From positions 36,876 through 100,875 of the forward strand of contig JAICJH010000018.1 of the NCBI GenBank assembly GCA_025928545.1: DNA of 64,000 bases. The letters run 5' to 3'. Positions 46,190-55,878 of the stretch are shown here, piece by piece. Positions within the stretch are counted from its first letter, which is position 1; each line of letters starts with the position of its first letter. The position numbers were made by a program, and so were the translations under genes. Below the pieces are notes generated by a model. It made no database searches and was not told the origin of the DNA. It saw only the letters and a program-made list of their open reading frames with translations. The stretch is from Bryobacteraceae bacterium (GTDB lineage Bacteria; Acidobacteriota; Terriglobia; Bryobacterales; Bryobacteraceae).

Positions 46190-46906
46190 TTGAAGACCTT
46201 TCTGAGCCTGATTGCGCTTGCCGTCATCGTCAGCGGCCAGACGAAGCGCGAGGTCACTGTCGCGGCGGCGGCGAACCTCAGTGGGGTGTTTCAGGAGGTC
46301 GGCAGGTCGTTCGAAGCGGCGACCGGGATTCATCCGGTGTTCAGTTTCGCCTCCACCGCCCAGCTCTCGATGCAGATCGACGCGGGAGCTCCATTCGACG
46401 TGTTCGCGGCGGCCGATGTGGAGCATGTCGATCAGTTGGTAAAGAAACGCCTGATCGTCGCCGGCTCGCGGGCCGTGTATGCGACGGGGATACTGGCGCT
46501 GTGGAGTCCGAACGCGAGTGTCAGCCGGATCGAGGATCTGCCGAAGGCCAAAGTGATCGCCCTGGCCAAACCAGAGCTGGCTCCCTACGGAGCCGCTGCC
46601 CGGGAAAGCCTCCGGAAGCTCGGGATATGGGATCGGGTGGGGCCTCGCATCGTCTATGCGGATAACATCAGCATGGCGAAGCAGTATGGATCGTCCGGCA
46701 ATGCGGATGCGGTGTTTACGGCCTATTCGCTGGTGATGAAGGAAGGCGGGAAAGTGATACCGATCAGCGAGACACTTCACGCGCCCCTCGATCAGGCGAT
46801 CGGGATTGTGGCGCATTCGAAGAATCAAGTGGCTGCCCGGGAGTTCGTTCGGTTTTTAGTTCAGGGGAAGGGCCGCGAAATATTGCGGCGGTCCGGTTAC
46901 CGTTAA
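46190..46906 (+). CDS. modA: Molybdate ABC-transporter substrate-binding protein (ModA-like), orphan
   Basis: The protein is 238 aa from a TTG at 46190. A signal peptide (KTFLSLIALAVIVSGQTKRE) precedes VTVAAAANLSGVFQEVGRSF, the ModA N-terminus, with FSFASTAQLSMQIDAGAPFD and AAADVEHVDQLVKKRLIVAG. NISMAKQYGSSGNADAVFTA is the second anion-binding segment. It binds molybdate or tungstate in the periplasm. No modB or modC follows; instead it converges with hspR, overlapping it by 4 bp. The permease and ATPase must lie elsewhere, or the protein serves another oxyanion. Confidence 0.85.
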   Translation: MKTFLSLIALAVIVSGQTKREVTVAAAANLSGVFQEVGRSFEAATGIHPVFSFASTAQLSMQIDAGAPFDVFAAADVEHVDQLVKKRLIVAGSRAVYATGILALWSPNASVSRIEDLPKAKVIALAKPELAPYGAAARESLRKLGIWDRVGPRIVYADNISMAKQYGSSGNADAVFTAYSLVMKEGGKVIPISETLHAPLDQAIGIVAHSKNQVAAREFVRFLVQGKGREILRRSGYR

Positions 46907-47292
46907 GTCTTTTTCGTCCTCGTGAAAATCGCGGTCCGGATGACCGGCACCAGCGAGTTCGATTCGCCCTGTCGGGCCGATGGGGGACGGTTCGCCAACT
47001 CATGGTTGAGCGACTGCACGAACTCTTCGATCTGGTTCTGCATCGCCTCCATTTTATTGCGCATGTTCAGGATGATCTCCACCCCCGCCAGGTTTACGCC
47101 CAGGTCGCGAGTCAGGTGGAGGATCACTTCGAGACGCTCCAGGTCTTCCTCGGTATAGAGCCTGGTGTTGCCATCGCTGCGCGAAGGCTTCAGCAAGCCC
47201 TCACGCTCGTAGAGACGAAGTGTTTGCGGGTGGACCGAATACTGCTCGGCCACCGACGAAATCATGTAGGCTGCTTTGGATTTCGCGCGCAT
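46903..47292 (-). CDS. hspR: MerR-family heat-shock repressor HspR
   Basis: The protein is 129 aa. The MerR-type winged helix reads YMISSVAEQYSVHPQTLRLY with EREGLLKPSRSDGNTRLYTE and EDLERLEVILHLTRDLGVNL, a hallmark of HspR. A C-terminal coiled segment (ILNMRNKMEAMQNQIEEFVQ) follows. HspR represses dnaK operons by binding HAIR sites, often with DnaK as co-repressor. It lies 15 bp after dnaJ, completing a dnaK-dnaJ-hspR operon. A HAIR-like site overlaps the dnaK promoter at 50509-50529. Confidence 0.92.
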   Translation of the reverse strand: MRAKSKAAYMISSVAEQYSVHPQTLRLYEREGLLKPSRSDGNTRLYTEEDLERLEVILHLTRDLGVNLAGVEIILNMRNKMEAMQNQIEEFVQSLNHELANRPPSARQGESNSLVPVIRTAIFTRTKKT

Positions 47293-47307
47293 CGTTTTAT
47301 TCGCCTC

Positions 47308-48528
47308 CTATTCCTCGGTCCAAAGGCCCGCTCGCGGATCTTCGGGATGCAGCTCTGCCAGTTCGCGTAACAGTTCCTTGGTTTTCTCGTCGCGAATTTC
47401 AGGCGCTTTGAGGACGACCTGCACAATCTGATCGCCCTTGGTTCCTTTGCGGCTGTTGGGTACGCCGCGATCGCGCAGACGGAATTTCTGGTTGTTCTGC
47501 GTGCCTGGCGGAATCTTGAGCAGGGTCTTGCCGTCGATGGTCGGGACCTCGATCTTGGTGCCGAGGCCGGCTTCCCAGATGGTGATGGGAACCTGCATGT
47601 GGATGTTATCGCCTTCACGCCGGAAGACGGGATGCGGCTCCACGTTGGTGGTGATGTAGAGGTCACCGGAAGGCGCACCCATAGTGCCGGCATTGCCTTT
47701 GCCGGGGACACGCAGCCGGGAGCCATGCTGGGCTCCGGCCGGGATACGGATTTCGACGAACTCCTTGTGGGAGATGCGTCCATCACCGTGACAGGCGGGG
47801 CACGCGTTTTTGATGCGGCCTTTGCCGTTGCAACGGGGGCAGGTGAGGTTGAACTTCATGTTGCCCGCCATCTGCTGGACGTTGCCGGTACCGGCGCACT
47901 GCGGGCAACTGATGGAGCCCGCTTCATTGCCGCCGGTTCCGTGACAGACCCCGCACTGCTCATAGCGCGTGATTTCGATTTTCGTCTGGGTGCCGCGGAT
48001 GGCCTGCCAGAAGCTGATATTGAGGCCGTATTCGAGATCGGCGCCTTTCTCGGGGGCGGCTTCGGGCTGATTGCCGCCGGCGTCGCCGCGGAAGAACTGG
48101 CTGAAGATGTCTTTGAAGGCACCTCCGCCGGCTGCTCCACCACCAGGGTGAGCACCGCCTCCACCTCTGCGGCCGCGTTCCGCTTCGGCCTGAGCGTCGC
48201 GGAACATTTCGGAGAAGTCGAAGCCGCCGAAATCCATGTTGGGACCGCCACGGGGTGCTCCACCAGGGGCTCCTCCGCCGCCGGCAGCGAAGCCGGCATC
48301 GGAGTAGAAGCCGACCTGGTCGTACATCCCGCGTTTTTTTGAATCGCTTAAAACGTCGTAGGCTTCCTGGACATCTTTAAAACGGCTTTCTGCGGATTTA
48401 TCACCCGGATTGAGGTCCGGGTGATATTTCCGGGCGAGCTTCCGGTAGGCCTTGCGGATATCGTCATCCGCAGCGCCGCGGTCTACGCCGAGCGTTTTGT
48501 AGTAGTCGTGTTTGGGCTGAGAGGCCAT
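47308..48528 (-). CDS. dnaJ: Chaperone DnaJ (Hsp40, type I)
   Basis: The protein is 406 aa. The J domain (residues 5-75) has [20 protein letters not shown] and the HPD tripeptide in [10 protein letters not shown] Gly-rich region follows ([15 protein letters not shown]). The central zinc domain shows four CxxCxGxG modules: [25 protein letters not shown] and CPACHGDG. The C-terminal peptide-binding domain ends with [19 protein letters not shown]. It stimulates DnaK ATPase and delivers clients. It starts 3 bp after dnaK, so the two are co-expressed. Confidence 0.95.
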   Translation of the reverse strand: MASQPKHDYYKTLGVDRGAADDDIRKAYRKLARKYHPDLNPGDKSAESRFKDVQEAYDVLSDSKKRGMYDQVGFYSDAGFAAGGGGAPGGAPRGGPNMDFGGFDFSEMFRDAQAEAERGRRGGGGAHPGGGAAGGGAFKDIFSQFFRGDAGGNQPEAAPEKGADLEYGLNISFWQAIRGTQTKIEITRYEQCGVCHGTGGNEAGSISCPQCAGTGNVQQMAGNMKFNLTCPRCNGKGRIKNACPACHGDGRISHKEFVEIRIPAGAQHGSRLRVPGKGNAGTMGAPSGDLYITTNVEPHPVFRREGDNIHMQVPITIWEAGLGTKIEVPTIDGKTLLKIPPGTQNNQKFRLRDRGVPNSRKGTKGDQIVQVVLKAPEIRDEKTKELLRELAELHPEDPRAGLWTEE

Positions 48529-48531
48529 GCC

Positions 48532-50439
<1,908 letters not shown>

Positions 50440-50499
50440 GTTGTTGGGTGCTCCTTAGAGTAAGAATGCCTCGAGCTGCTGATTGGCAGCTCTGTAGCC

Positions 50500-50529
50500 A
50501 TTATGAAATATGAGTGTGTTATTGTCAAG
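50500..50529 (-). promoter_or_regulatory. dnaK promoter with overlapping HAIR-like HspR site
   Basis: On the minus strand TTGACA (50528-50523) and CATAAT (50505-50500) are separated by exactly 17 bp: a full -35 match and five of six -10 bases. Overlapping it, CTTGACA-N7-ACTCATA (50529-50509) matches the HAIR consensus CTTGAGT-N7-ACTCAAG at 10 of 14 positions with the correct spacer. Binding there would cover the -35 and the spacer. Transcription would start about 55 bp before the dnaK ATG. HspR is encoded three genes downstream, giving an autoregulatory loop. Confidence 0.75.
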
Positions 50530-50970
50530 TGCTATGACAAAAGTAGATTCACGCATGACGCGCTGAAACTGCTGTTGATGGCGGCGGGGTGGGGCCGGTA
50601 TATGGGTTCCGGGTTCGCGTGGGTTCGTGAATTTTTGGAGTTCCTTTGTTTTGTTGAGGGTGGCGGCTTCGCTTGGCACCGGCATTTTTTTTGGAGCTGG
50701 ACCCGAGGGGCTGACTGGCTTGATCGGGGTGGCGAGTTCCGGGAAAGCGTTGATTGGTTGCAGGCGTCGCATTGTCATTATCCGATTCGACTCTACAATA
50801 TGGTGTCAGGAAACCGGGGTTAGCGGAGGTGTGTTCTTGAGCGTAAGGTGTTCTGGCTCAGTTGGATAGGGGGATTTTATTTCGTTGTCAACGAAAATCG
50901 GGTTGACGGGATTTTGCTGACTGTTGCTTGTATGTTATTGAGGGTGTGGGAGTTGGGCGTTCCAGAATTT
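50530..50970. other. Intergenic region upstream of dnaK without a convincing gene
   Basis: About 440 bp. Small open frames on both strands here have low-complexity, Trp- or Pro-rich translations unlike any protein and no good ribosome-binding site. I see one plus-strand promoter candidate (50772-50799) and no gene. The region ends at a dispersed GCCGAT repeat. Confidence 0.6.
50772..50799 (+). promoter_or_regulatory. Plus-strand promoter candidate
   Basis: TTGTCA (50772-50777) and TACAAT (50794-50799) are 16 bp apart; each matches its consensus at five of six positions. It points toward the decayed antitoxin gene at 51021 and may be its old promoter, or that of an unannotated RNA across 50806-51000. 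Confidence 0.35.
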
Positions 50971-51003
50971 AGCCGCCGATTCACGCCGATTCACGCCGAT
51001 AAG
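50971..51003 (+). repeat. Dispersed GCCGAT repeat, copy 2
   Basis: AGCCGCCGAT followed by two TCACGCCGAT units and AAG: the same 10-bp-period block as at 55818, 57205 and 59194. It lies just upstream of the degraded antitoxin/nucleotidyltransferase module. Confidence 0.8.
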
Positions 51004-51020
51004 ACAATATGTAACGCAAA

Positions 51021-51378
51021 ATGACAGGCGCACAGCGCATCCTCGCCATCGCCAAACGCCATACGCTATCTGCCTTCTATCCGCGTTGCGATTTCATGGC
51101 CTGACCACGCAGGACCCGCACCAAGTGTGGATGCGGTTGATTTCAAGGTCCACAAGCCGGTCGCAGAGCCGCTGGCACTTCGCGTGGTTCGGTTCTCCGG
51201 GCCGGCTCTGGTCGAAGGCGTTGACCACCACAGAAACAAACCCGGCGTCGACGTTGCGATTGAAGCGCTGCGAGATGCACTGCGTACACGCAAGGCTACG
51301 GTGGACCAGATCCATCGCTTCGCAAAGCTTTGCAGGGTCCCCAATGTGGTCCGGCCTTACCTGGAGTCCGCGGTATGA
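51021..51378 (+). pseudogene. Decayed AbiEi-type antitoxin gene
   Basis: The C-terminal part reads NKPGVDVAIEALRDALRTRK and QIHRFAKLCRVPNVVRPYLE, which matches the RxKxGLDVALEALRxxL and AxxCRVxxVxRPYLEA blocks of AbiEi-family (type IV) antitoxins. Just upstream, in another frame, ATG at 51021 gives TGAQRILAIAKRHTLSAFYP, like the AbiEi N-terminus, but it stops after 27 codons. The middle part shows frame breaks (VHKPVAEPLALRVV instead of the usual PARTIADxFRFR). The gene is therefore a frameshifted and shortened remnant, about a third of the usual length. No intact start for the C-terminal piece is convincing. Confidence 0.6.
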
Positions 51379-51386
51379 AGAAAACG

Positions 51387-51812
51387 TTAAGGCAATTCTT
51401 CCAGATCCAGCAGATCTTTCTTCCGCCCGGAAGCCAGTTTGTTACGTTTTAGATCATCGAGGGAAATCGTCGGAATTTTCAGGTCGTCATAATCGATCGT
51501 CATCCGGCGAGCCCAGCACTCCTCGAATTCCACACCCGTGATCTTCTTCAGAATTTCGATACGAAGAGGAGGTTGTCCCATCCGCACCATCGCGTCATCC
51601 TTCATAAGGAGATCGTCCGGTGCATTAGGAAAAGCGAATTCGCGAATTGCCTGAAGCACTCTTTTCTGGTTGTCCGCGTCGATGGCGATCCAGACATCCA
51701 TATCGACAGCGTTTCTGACGTACCCGAAGGCGTTGACGGCGTAAACGCCTGTCAGCAGAAACCGCGCGCTATGGGCATCGAGTCACTTCAAGAACTCTTT
51801 GAAATGGCGTGG
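51387..51812 (-). pseudogene. DUF6036-like nucleotidyltransferase with an in-frame TGA
   Basis: On the minus strand the frame reads HFKEFLK, then TGA (51785-51783), then LDAHSARFLLTGVYAVNAFG with MDVWIAIDADNQKRVLQAIR and, later, ILKKITGVEFEECWARRMTI with ISLDDLKRNKLASGRKKDLL. This is the layout of MNT-fold nucleotidyltransferases (DUF6036/AbiEii-like), including the D-x-D of the active site (DMDVW) and the KxxSGRxxDLxDLE tail. The family homologue has an uninterrupted N-terminus; here the TGA removes it, and the only ATG downstream (51701) comes after the first nucleotide-binding strand. The gene is probably dead. The toxin role is inference from family and the adjacent antitoxin remnant. Confidence 0.6.
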
Positions 51813-51975
51813 TATCCGGGTCGTAGTTATTCAGGATCTGCCTGATCAATTCCAGAGCGTCGAGCCGCTCCGCGATCGTACGGGTCTTCCAGTATTGCTT
51901 TGCGTCGGAGGGTGTCGGGGTAGTAACAACGGAGATCGCCGACCGATCCATCCGCATTTCGTCAATCAGCGCCAC
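51769..51975 (-). CDS. Small protein that accompanies DUF6036-like nucleotidyltransferases
   Basis: The protein is 68 aa: DRSAISVVTTPTPSDAKQYW then KTRTIAERLDALELIRQILN with NYDPDTTPFQRVLEVT. The YW-x3-TxxERLxALExxRxxxxxYDP pattern is shared by short proteins often encoded directly upstream of this type of nucleotidyltransferase, and its stop overlaps the nucleotidyltransferase frame. It looks intact, unlike its partner. Function unknown; a regulatory or antitoxin-like role is a guess. Confidence 0.55.
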   Translation of the reverse strand: MALIDEMRMDRSAISVVTTPTPSDAKQYWKTRTIAERLDALELIRQILNNYDPDTTPFQRVLEVTRCP

Positions 51976-52029
51976 AACGTGATCCTACCAAAAAACCGGC
52001 GTGGGGACCCAGGATTTCATTGCTCTGGC

Positions 52030-53229
52030 CTAGTTGCTCTTCCTGACCAACAGGAAAGTGATGTCATCGTTCTGCGGAGCGCCTTCGGTGAACGCGGCGA
52101 GGGCTGTGAGGATACCCTCTTTCAGCGCTGTGCCGGATGCATGGCGGCGAATTACATCCTGGAGTCGCTGCTCGCCGAAGGTCTCGCCGCTCGGATTTTC
52201 CGCGTCCGTCAAACCGTCGGAATACACGATCAGGGTATCGCCTGTATTGAGATGGAATGGTCGGGATTGCCAGGTCGCGAAATCGAACATCCCCAGAAAA
52301 TGGGAGTCCGATTCCAGCTGTTCAATCCGCCCGGTCGCAGTGCGGTGAAGATACACCGCATTATGACCGGCGCTGATAAATTCGCCCGCGCCATCCGGGT
52401 TCAGCAGGAACTGGAACAGGGTCACGAACTGTGACGGCATCGATCTTTCACGGATCAGCCTGTTCACCCGCGCCAGGGCTTCATGAGATGCAACTCCGGA
52501 TCGAAATTCCGAACTCAGCGCTCCCAGCGTCATCGAGCTTAAAAGCGCAGCCGGTATCCCTTTGCCGGATACGTCGGCCAGAATTCCGGTCCATTGCCCC
52601 GATTCGAGCTGGAGGAAATCGTAGAAGTCCCCACCTACATAACGGGTGGGCTGGCTGTAGGCTTCAAAGGCAAAGTTCTCGCAGGCCGGGAGCGCGGCCG
52701 GCAGCAGGCTCTCCTGAGTCTGCTGCGCCAGATTCAGTTCGCGGTCCCTCAGCCTCTGTTCTTCGAGTGTTTTGATCCGCAGAGCCTCCCGCATCTCCTC
52801 AAGTACTTTGATCGTGCCGGAAAGCTCATTGCTGTAAAGCCGTACTTCCAGAATGTTGCGAACCCGGGCACGCAATTCGACGAGATCGAACGGCTTACTG
52901 ATGAAGTCTTTGGCTCCGGCATCGAGAGCGCGCAATTTGTGTGCCGGCTGCGCGGTGATCGCAATGACGGGCAGATAGCCATTGCCTTCGATCGCTTTCA
53001 GGCCTTCCATGACTTCGAAGCCATCCATTACGGGCATCTGAAGATCGAGCAGAATCAAGTCAAATCGATTTGCCCGATGCAGTTCGCAGACCTCAGTGGG
53101 ATCGGTGGTGGAACGAACAGATGTATAGCCGGCCTGGGACAGCAGCCTTTCCAGCAGCCGGATGTTCGGCTCTTTGTCGTCGACGATCAGAATCCTGGCG
53201 GCCAGCAGCGTATCGTTTGTTCCCGTCAC
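52030..53229 (-). CDS. Response regulator with PP2C/SpoIIE (RsbU-like) phosphatase output
   Basis: The protein is 399 aa. Residues 10-130 form a receiver: RILIVDDKEPNIRLLERLLS, the phospho-acceptor Asp in LILLDLQMPVMDGFEVMEGL, VIAITA, and Lys in FISKPFD. A coiled linker (LRIKTLEEQRLRDRELNLAQ) leads to a PP2C-type domain: FEAYSQPTRYVGGDFYDFLQ, TGILADVSGKGIPAALLSSM, FISAGHNAVYLHRT, TLIVYSDGLTDAENPSGETF and NDDITFLLVRK. It should dephosphorylate an anti-anti-sigma partner, linking a phosphorelay to alternative sigma control. Its ATG overlaps the stop of the hybrid kinase (ATGA). Confidence 0.92.
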   Translation of the reverse strand: MTGTNDTLLAARILIVDDKEPNIRLLERLLSQAGYTSVRSTTDPTEVCELHRANRFDLILLDLQMPVMDGFEVMEGLKAIEGNGYLPVIAITAQPAHKLRALDAGAKDFISKPFDLVELRARVRNILEVRLYSNELSGTIKVLEEMREALRIKTLEEQRLRDRELNLAQQTQESLLPAALPACENFAFEAYSQPTRYVGGDFYDFLQLESGQWTGILADVSGKGIPAALLSSMTLGALSSEFRSGVASHEALARVNRLIRERSMPSQFVTLFQFLLNPDGAGEFISAGHNAVYLHRTATGRIEQLESDSHFLGMFDFATWQSRPFHLNTGDTLIVYSDGLTDAENPSGETFGEQRLQDVIRRHASGTALKEGILTALAAFTEGAPQNDDITFLLVRKSN

Positions 53230-55772
53230 TTTATTGGTTCCCCGATAGTTTGCATGCGTGCATAGTCCAGCGCGGATTGCAGCGTATTCATAAACTCCAG
53301 GACTCTGATGGGCTTGGTCAGATAACTGAAGAATCCGGCCTGCAGCCCTTTTTCGATATCACGGGGCATCGCATTGGCGCTGAGCGCGACGACGGGAATG
53401 TGGGCCGTCAACGGATCGGCGCGAAGCAAGGCCAGGGCTTCAATGCCGCTGATGCCTGGAAGGTTAATATCCATCAGGACGACGTCCGGTTGCTTTTCCC
53501 GCGCCAACTGAACGCCCGTCTGTCCATCGGTGGCACTCAGCAGGCGGATGTCGGGGCGGCGCGCTATTAATTGCACGACAAGCTTCAGGTTGGCGGGATT
53601 ATCCTCCACATAAAGCAACGTATGGGACGCGGTGCCGGCTGCGCTGTGCGGGGGTACGTGGGGCAGCGGCTCGGCGGGAATTTCCAGCACGTTCTCGGCG
53701 GCGGAGTTTAATTCAAACCAGAACACGCTGCCGAGTCCCACGGCGCTGTCGGCGCCGATCTCGCCACCCATCAACTCGACCAAACGCTTACTCATCACGA
53801 GGCCGATGCCTGTGCCTTCCTCGGTGCCCCGCTCCTGCCCCAGGCGATTGAAGGGCTGGAATAGCTGTTGCAGCATTTCAGGCGGCAGGCCGGCGCCGGT
53901 GTCCCGCACTCCGATTCGCACGAGCCCTGAACCGCGGTTTGCGCATTCGATCACCACCGACCCGTTCCGCAGGTTGTACTTAATTGCATTTGAGAGAAGG
54001 TTGATGAGCACCTGTTTCAGGCGCGTCCGGTCGGCGTCCACAAAACAGGGAGCCGCGAAGACCGGGAAGGTCATGCGAATACCGCGCTTTTGCGCCTGGG
54101 GCTCAATCATGGACTGGCACTCCACCATGACTTCAGAAAGCGAAACGGGCTCTCTTGAAAGCGCGAGCTTTCCCGATTCGATCTGCGCGAGATCCAGAAT
54201 TTCGTTTATTAAATCCAGGAGGTACCAGCCCGCGTGCAGGATCTGGTCGATGCTGGCCACCTGCGCTTCGGTGGGCGCGGGCGAATCCGAATTCATCAAC
54301 TGGGCGAAACCGAGGATCGCGTTCAGGGGTGAGCGAAGCTCGTGGCTCATGCTCGAAAGAAAGTCGGATTTTGCAAGGTTGGCTTTTTCCGCCGCGGCCA
54401 TCGCCCGCTCCAGTTCAACATTGTTCTGCTGGAGGGTGTGTTCGAAGCGTTTACGCTCTGTCACGTCCCGCGCAGCCGCGAACACGCCCTGGAGCTTCCG
54501 GTCACGGTCGTGGAACGTGGCCGCGTTATAGGAGACCACCGTCTCCTTGCCGTCGCGGGCGCGCGCCGTAAGCTCATAGTCGGTTACTTTGTTGCCGCTG
54601 AGTACGCGTTTGATTCCGGCTTCGGCGCGTTCCGGATCTGTGAAGTAGTTCTTAAAAGGAGCGCCGATCAACTCATCGCGCGTACATCCGGTGAGCGCTT
54701 CCATCTGCTGGTTGACGTCTGTAATGATGCCCCGCGGATCCGTCGTCATCAGAGCATCGATACTGGATTCAATCAGAGACCGGGTGTAGAACTGCTGATC
54801 GCGAAGGCGCTGATCGAGAATCATCTGCTCGGCCTCAACCTGTTTTCTGGCCGTATTATCCGTTCCGATCAGCAGGTAACCAATGATGCCGCCGAGATCG
54901 TCCCTCAGCGCGGTAACAGACACCACGGCGGGAAATCGGCTGCCATCCTTGCGGATATAAGTCAGTTCGTAGATGTCTTCGATGCCGCGCGAGGCTTTGA
55001 AGGCCAGGGCATTGAAACCGGGTGTGATGGTGGTGGCAAGCTCATGGCTCAGTTCCCGGGCTCTGGCTATCACCTCCTGTGGATCGGAAATATCGGCGGG
55101 GGTGATTTTGTCCACTACTTCGATGGCGGTGTAGCCCAGCATCCGCTCGGCTCCTACATTGAAGAGCTGGATGACGCCTTTTTCGTCGGTAGCGATACTG
55201 GAAAAGTTGGCGCTGTTAAAGATCGCGTTCTGGAGGGCCCCGGCTTTGAGAAGAGCCTTTTCGGCCTGTTTACGCGCAGTGTTGTCGGTGCCGATGAGCA
55301 GATAACCGATGATTGCGCCCAGGTCGTCGCGCAGCGCAGTAACAGAAACAACAGCGGGAAACCGGCTGCCGTCTTTGCGGATGTACGTCAATTCGTAGAT
55401 GTCTTCGATACCCCGCGAGGCCTTGAACACCAAAGCTTCAAATCCGGGCGTGATGGGGGTGGCAAGCTCCAGGCTCAGAGCTTCAGCGCGCGCGATCACT
55501 TCCTGCGGATCCGAGATATCCGCCGGCGTGATCTTATCGACTACTTCGATTGCGGTATAACCCAGCATCCGCTCAGCGCCCACGTTGAAGAGCTGAATCA
55601 CGCCTTTTTCATCCGTGGCAATGCTGGAGAAATTGGCGCTGTTGAAGATCGCGTTTTGCAGTGCGCCCGTCTTCAGCAGTGCGGCTTCGCGGCCGACTTC
55701 GGCGGTGACATCGGGTGAAACAACGCAATCCGTTGCGACTTCGAGTTCCTGAATTTCGATAGCCATGATCAT
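53226..55772 (-). CDS. Hybrid histidine kinase with three PAS domains and a receiver
   Basis: The protein is about 848 aa (start 55772; the nearby ATG at 55766 is equally possible with AAGGA upstream). Domains: two near-identical PAS/PAC units at about residues 32-175 and 174-317, a third PAS (SLIESSIDALMTTDPRGIIT, ~333-440), a DHp with SDFLSSMSHELRSPLNAILG (His about 477), HATPase (LINLLSNAIKYNLRNGSVVI, DTGAGLPPEMLQQLFQPFNR, GTGIGLVMSKRLVELMGGEI), and a C-terminal receiver (LLYVEDNPANLKLVVQLIAR, VVLMDINLPGISGIEALALL, Lys in YLTKPI). The reading from 55841 starts inside a dispersed repeat and was rejected. It forms an operon with the RsbU-like gene. Confidence 0.93.
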   Translation of the reverse strand: MIMAIEIQELEVATDCVVSPDVTAEVGREAALLKTGALQNAIFNSANFSSIATDEKGVIQLFNVGAERMLGYTAIEVVDKITPADISDPQEVIARAEALSLELATPITPGFEALVFKASRGIEDIYELTYIRKDGSRFPAVVSVTALRDDLGAIIGYLLIGTDNTARKQAEKALLKAGALQNAIFNSANFSSIATDEKGVIQLFNVGAERMLGYTAIEVVDKITPADISDPQEVIARARELSHELATTITPGFNALAFKASRGIEDIYELTYIRKDGSRFPAVVSVTALRDDLGGIIGYLLIGTDNTARKQVEAEQMILDQRLRDQQFYTRSLIESSIDALMTTDPRGIITDVNQQMEALTGCTRDELIGAPFKNYFTDPERAEAGIKRVLSGNKVTDYELTARARDGKETVVSYNAATFHDRDRKLQGVFAAARDVTERKRFEHTLQQNNVELERAMAAAEKANLAKSDFLSSMSHELRSPLNAILGFAQLMNSDSPAPTEAQVASIDQILHAGWYLLDLINEILDLAQIESGKLALSREPVSLSEVMVECQSMIEPQAQKRGIRMTFPVFAAPCFVDADRTRLKQVLINLLSNAIKYNLRNGSVVIECANRGSGLVRIGVRDTGAGLPPEMLQQLFQPFNRLGQERGTEEGTGIGLVMSKRLVELMGGEIGADSAVGLGSVFWFELNSAAENVLEIPAEPLPHVPPHSAAGTASHTLLYVEDNPANLKLVVQLIARRPDIRLLSATDGQTGVQLAREKQPDVVLMDINLPGISGIEALALLRADPLTAHIPVVALSANAMPRDIEKGLQAGFFSYLTKPIRVLEFMNTLQSALDYARMQTIGEPIK
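54828..55679 (-). repeat. Tandem 426-bp in-frame duplication of a PAS/PAC unit
   Basis: Two adjacent 142-codon units (55679-55254 and 55253-54828). The proteins differ at about ten positions over their length, but in a 60-bp stretch that I compared (55561-55620 against 55135-55194) ten bases differ and no residue changes. The excess of silent changes points to an old duplication kept under strong protein-level constraint. Confidence 0.85.
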
Positions 55773-55817
55773 GAGTCCTTTTAAGGTCGGGCGCGATTGG
55801 TGGTGGAAAAACCATAT

Positions 55818-55850
55818 AGCCGCCGATTCACGCCGATTCACGCCGATTAG
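55818..55850 (+). repeat. Dispersed GCCGAT repeat, copy 3
   Basis: AGCCGCCGATTCACGCCGAT plus another TCACGCCGAT and TAG. It lies between the hybrid kinase start and the phospholipase-like gene stop, about 46 bp upstream of the kinase ATG. Confidence 0.8.
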
Positions 55851-55878
55851 GCTCTTGCAGGCGACCTCCGGCGGTCAC

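Noticed and set aside
50455..50823. Small frames on both strands upstream of dnaK
   Set aside because: They overlap the dnaK promoter and have unnatural amino-acid composition.
51783..51785. TGA in the nucleotidyltransferase as a recoded (selenocysteine) codon
   Set aside because: No SECIS-like hairpin was seen and the position is not a known selenoprotein site; the neighbouring antitoxin is also broken, so decay is simpler.
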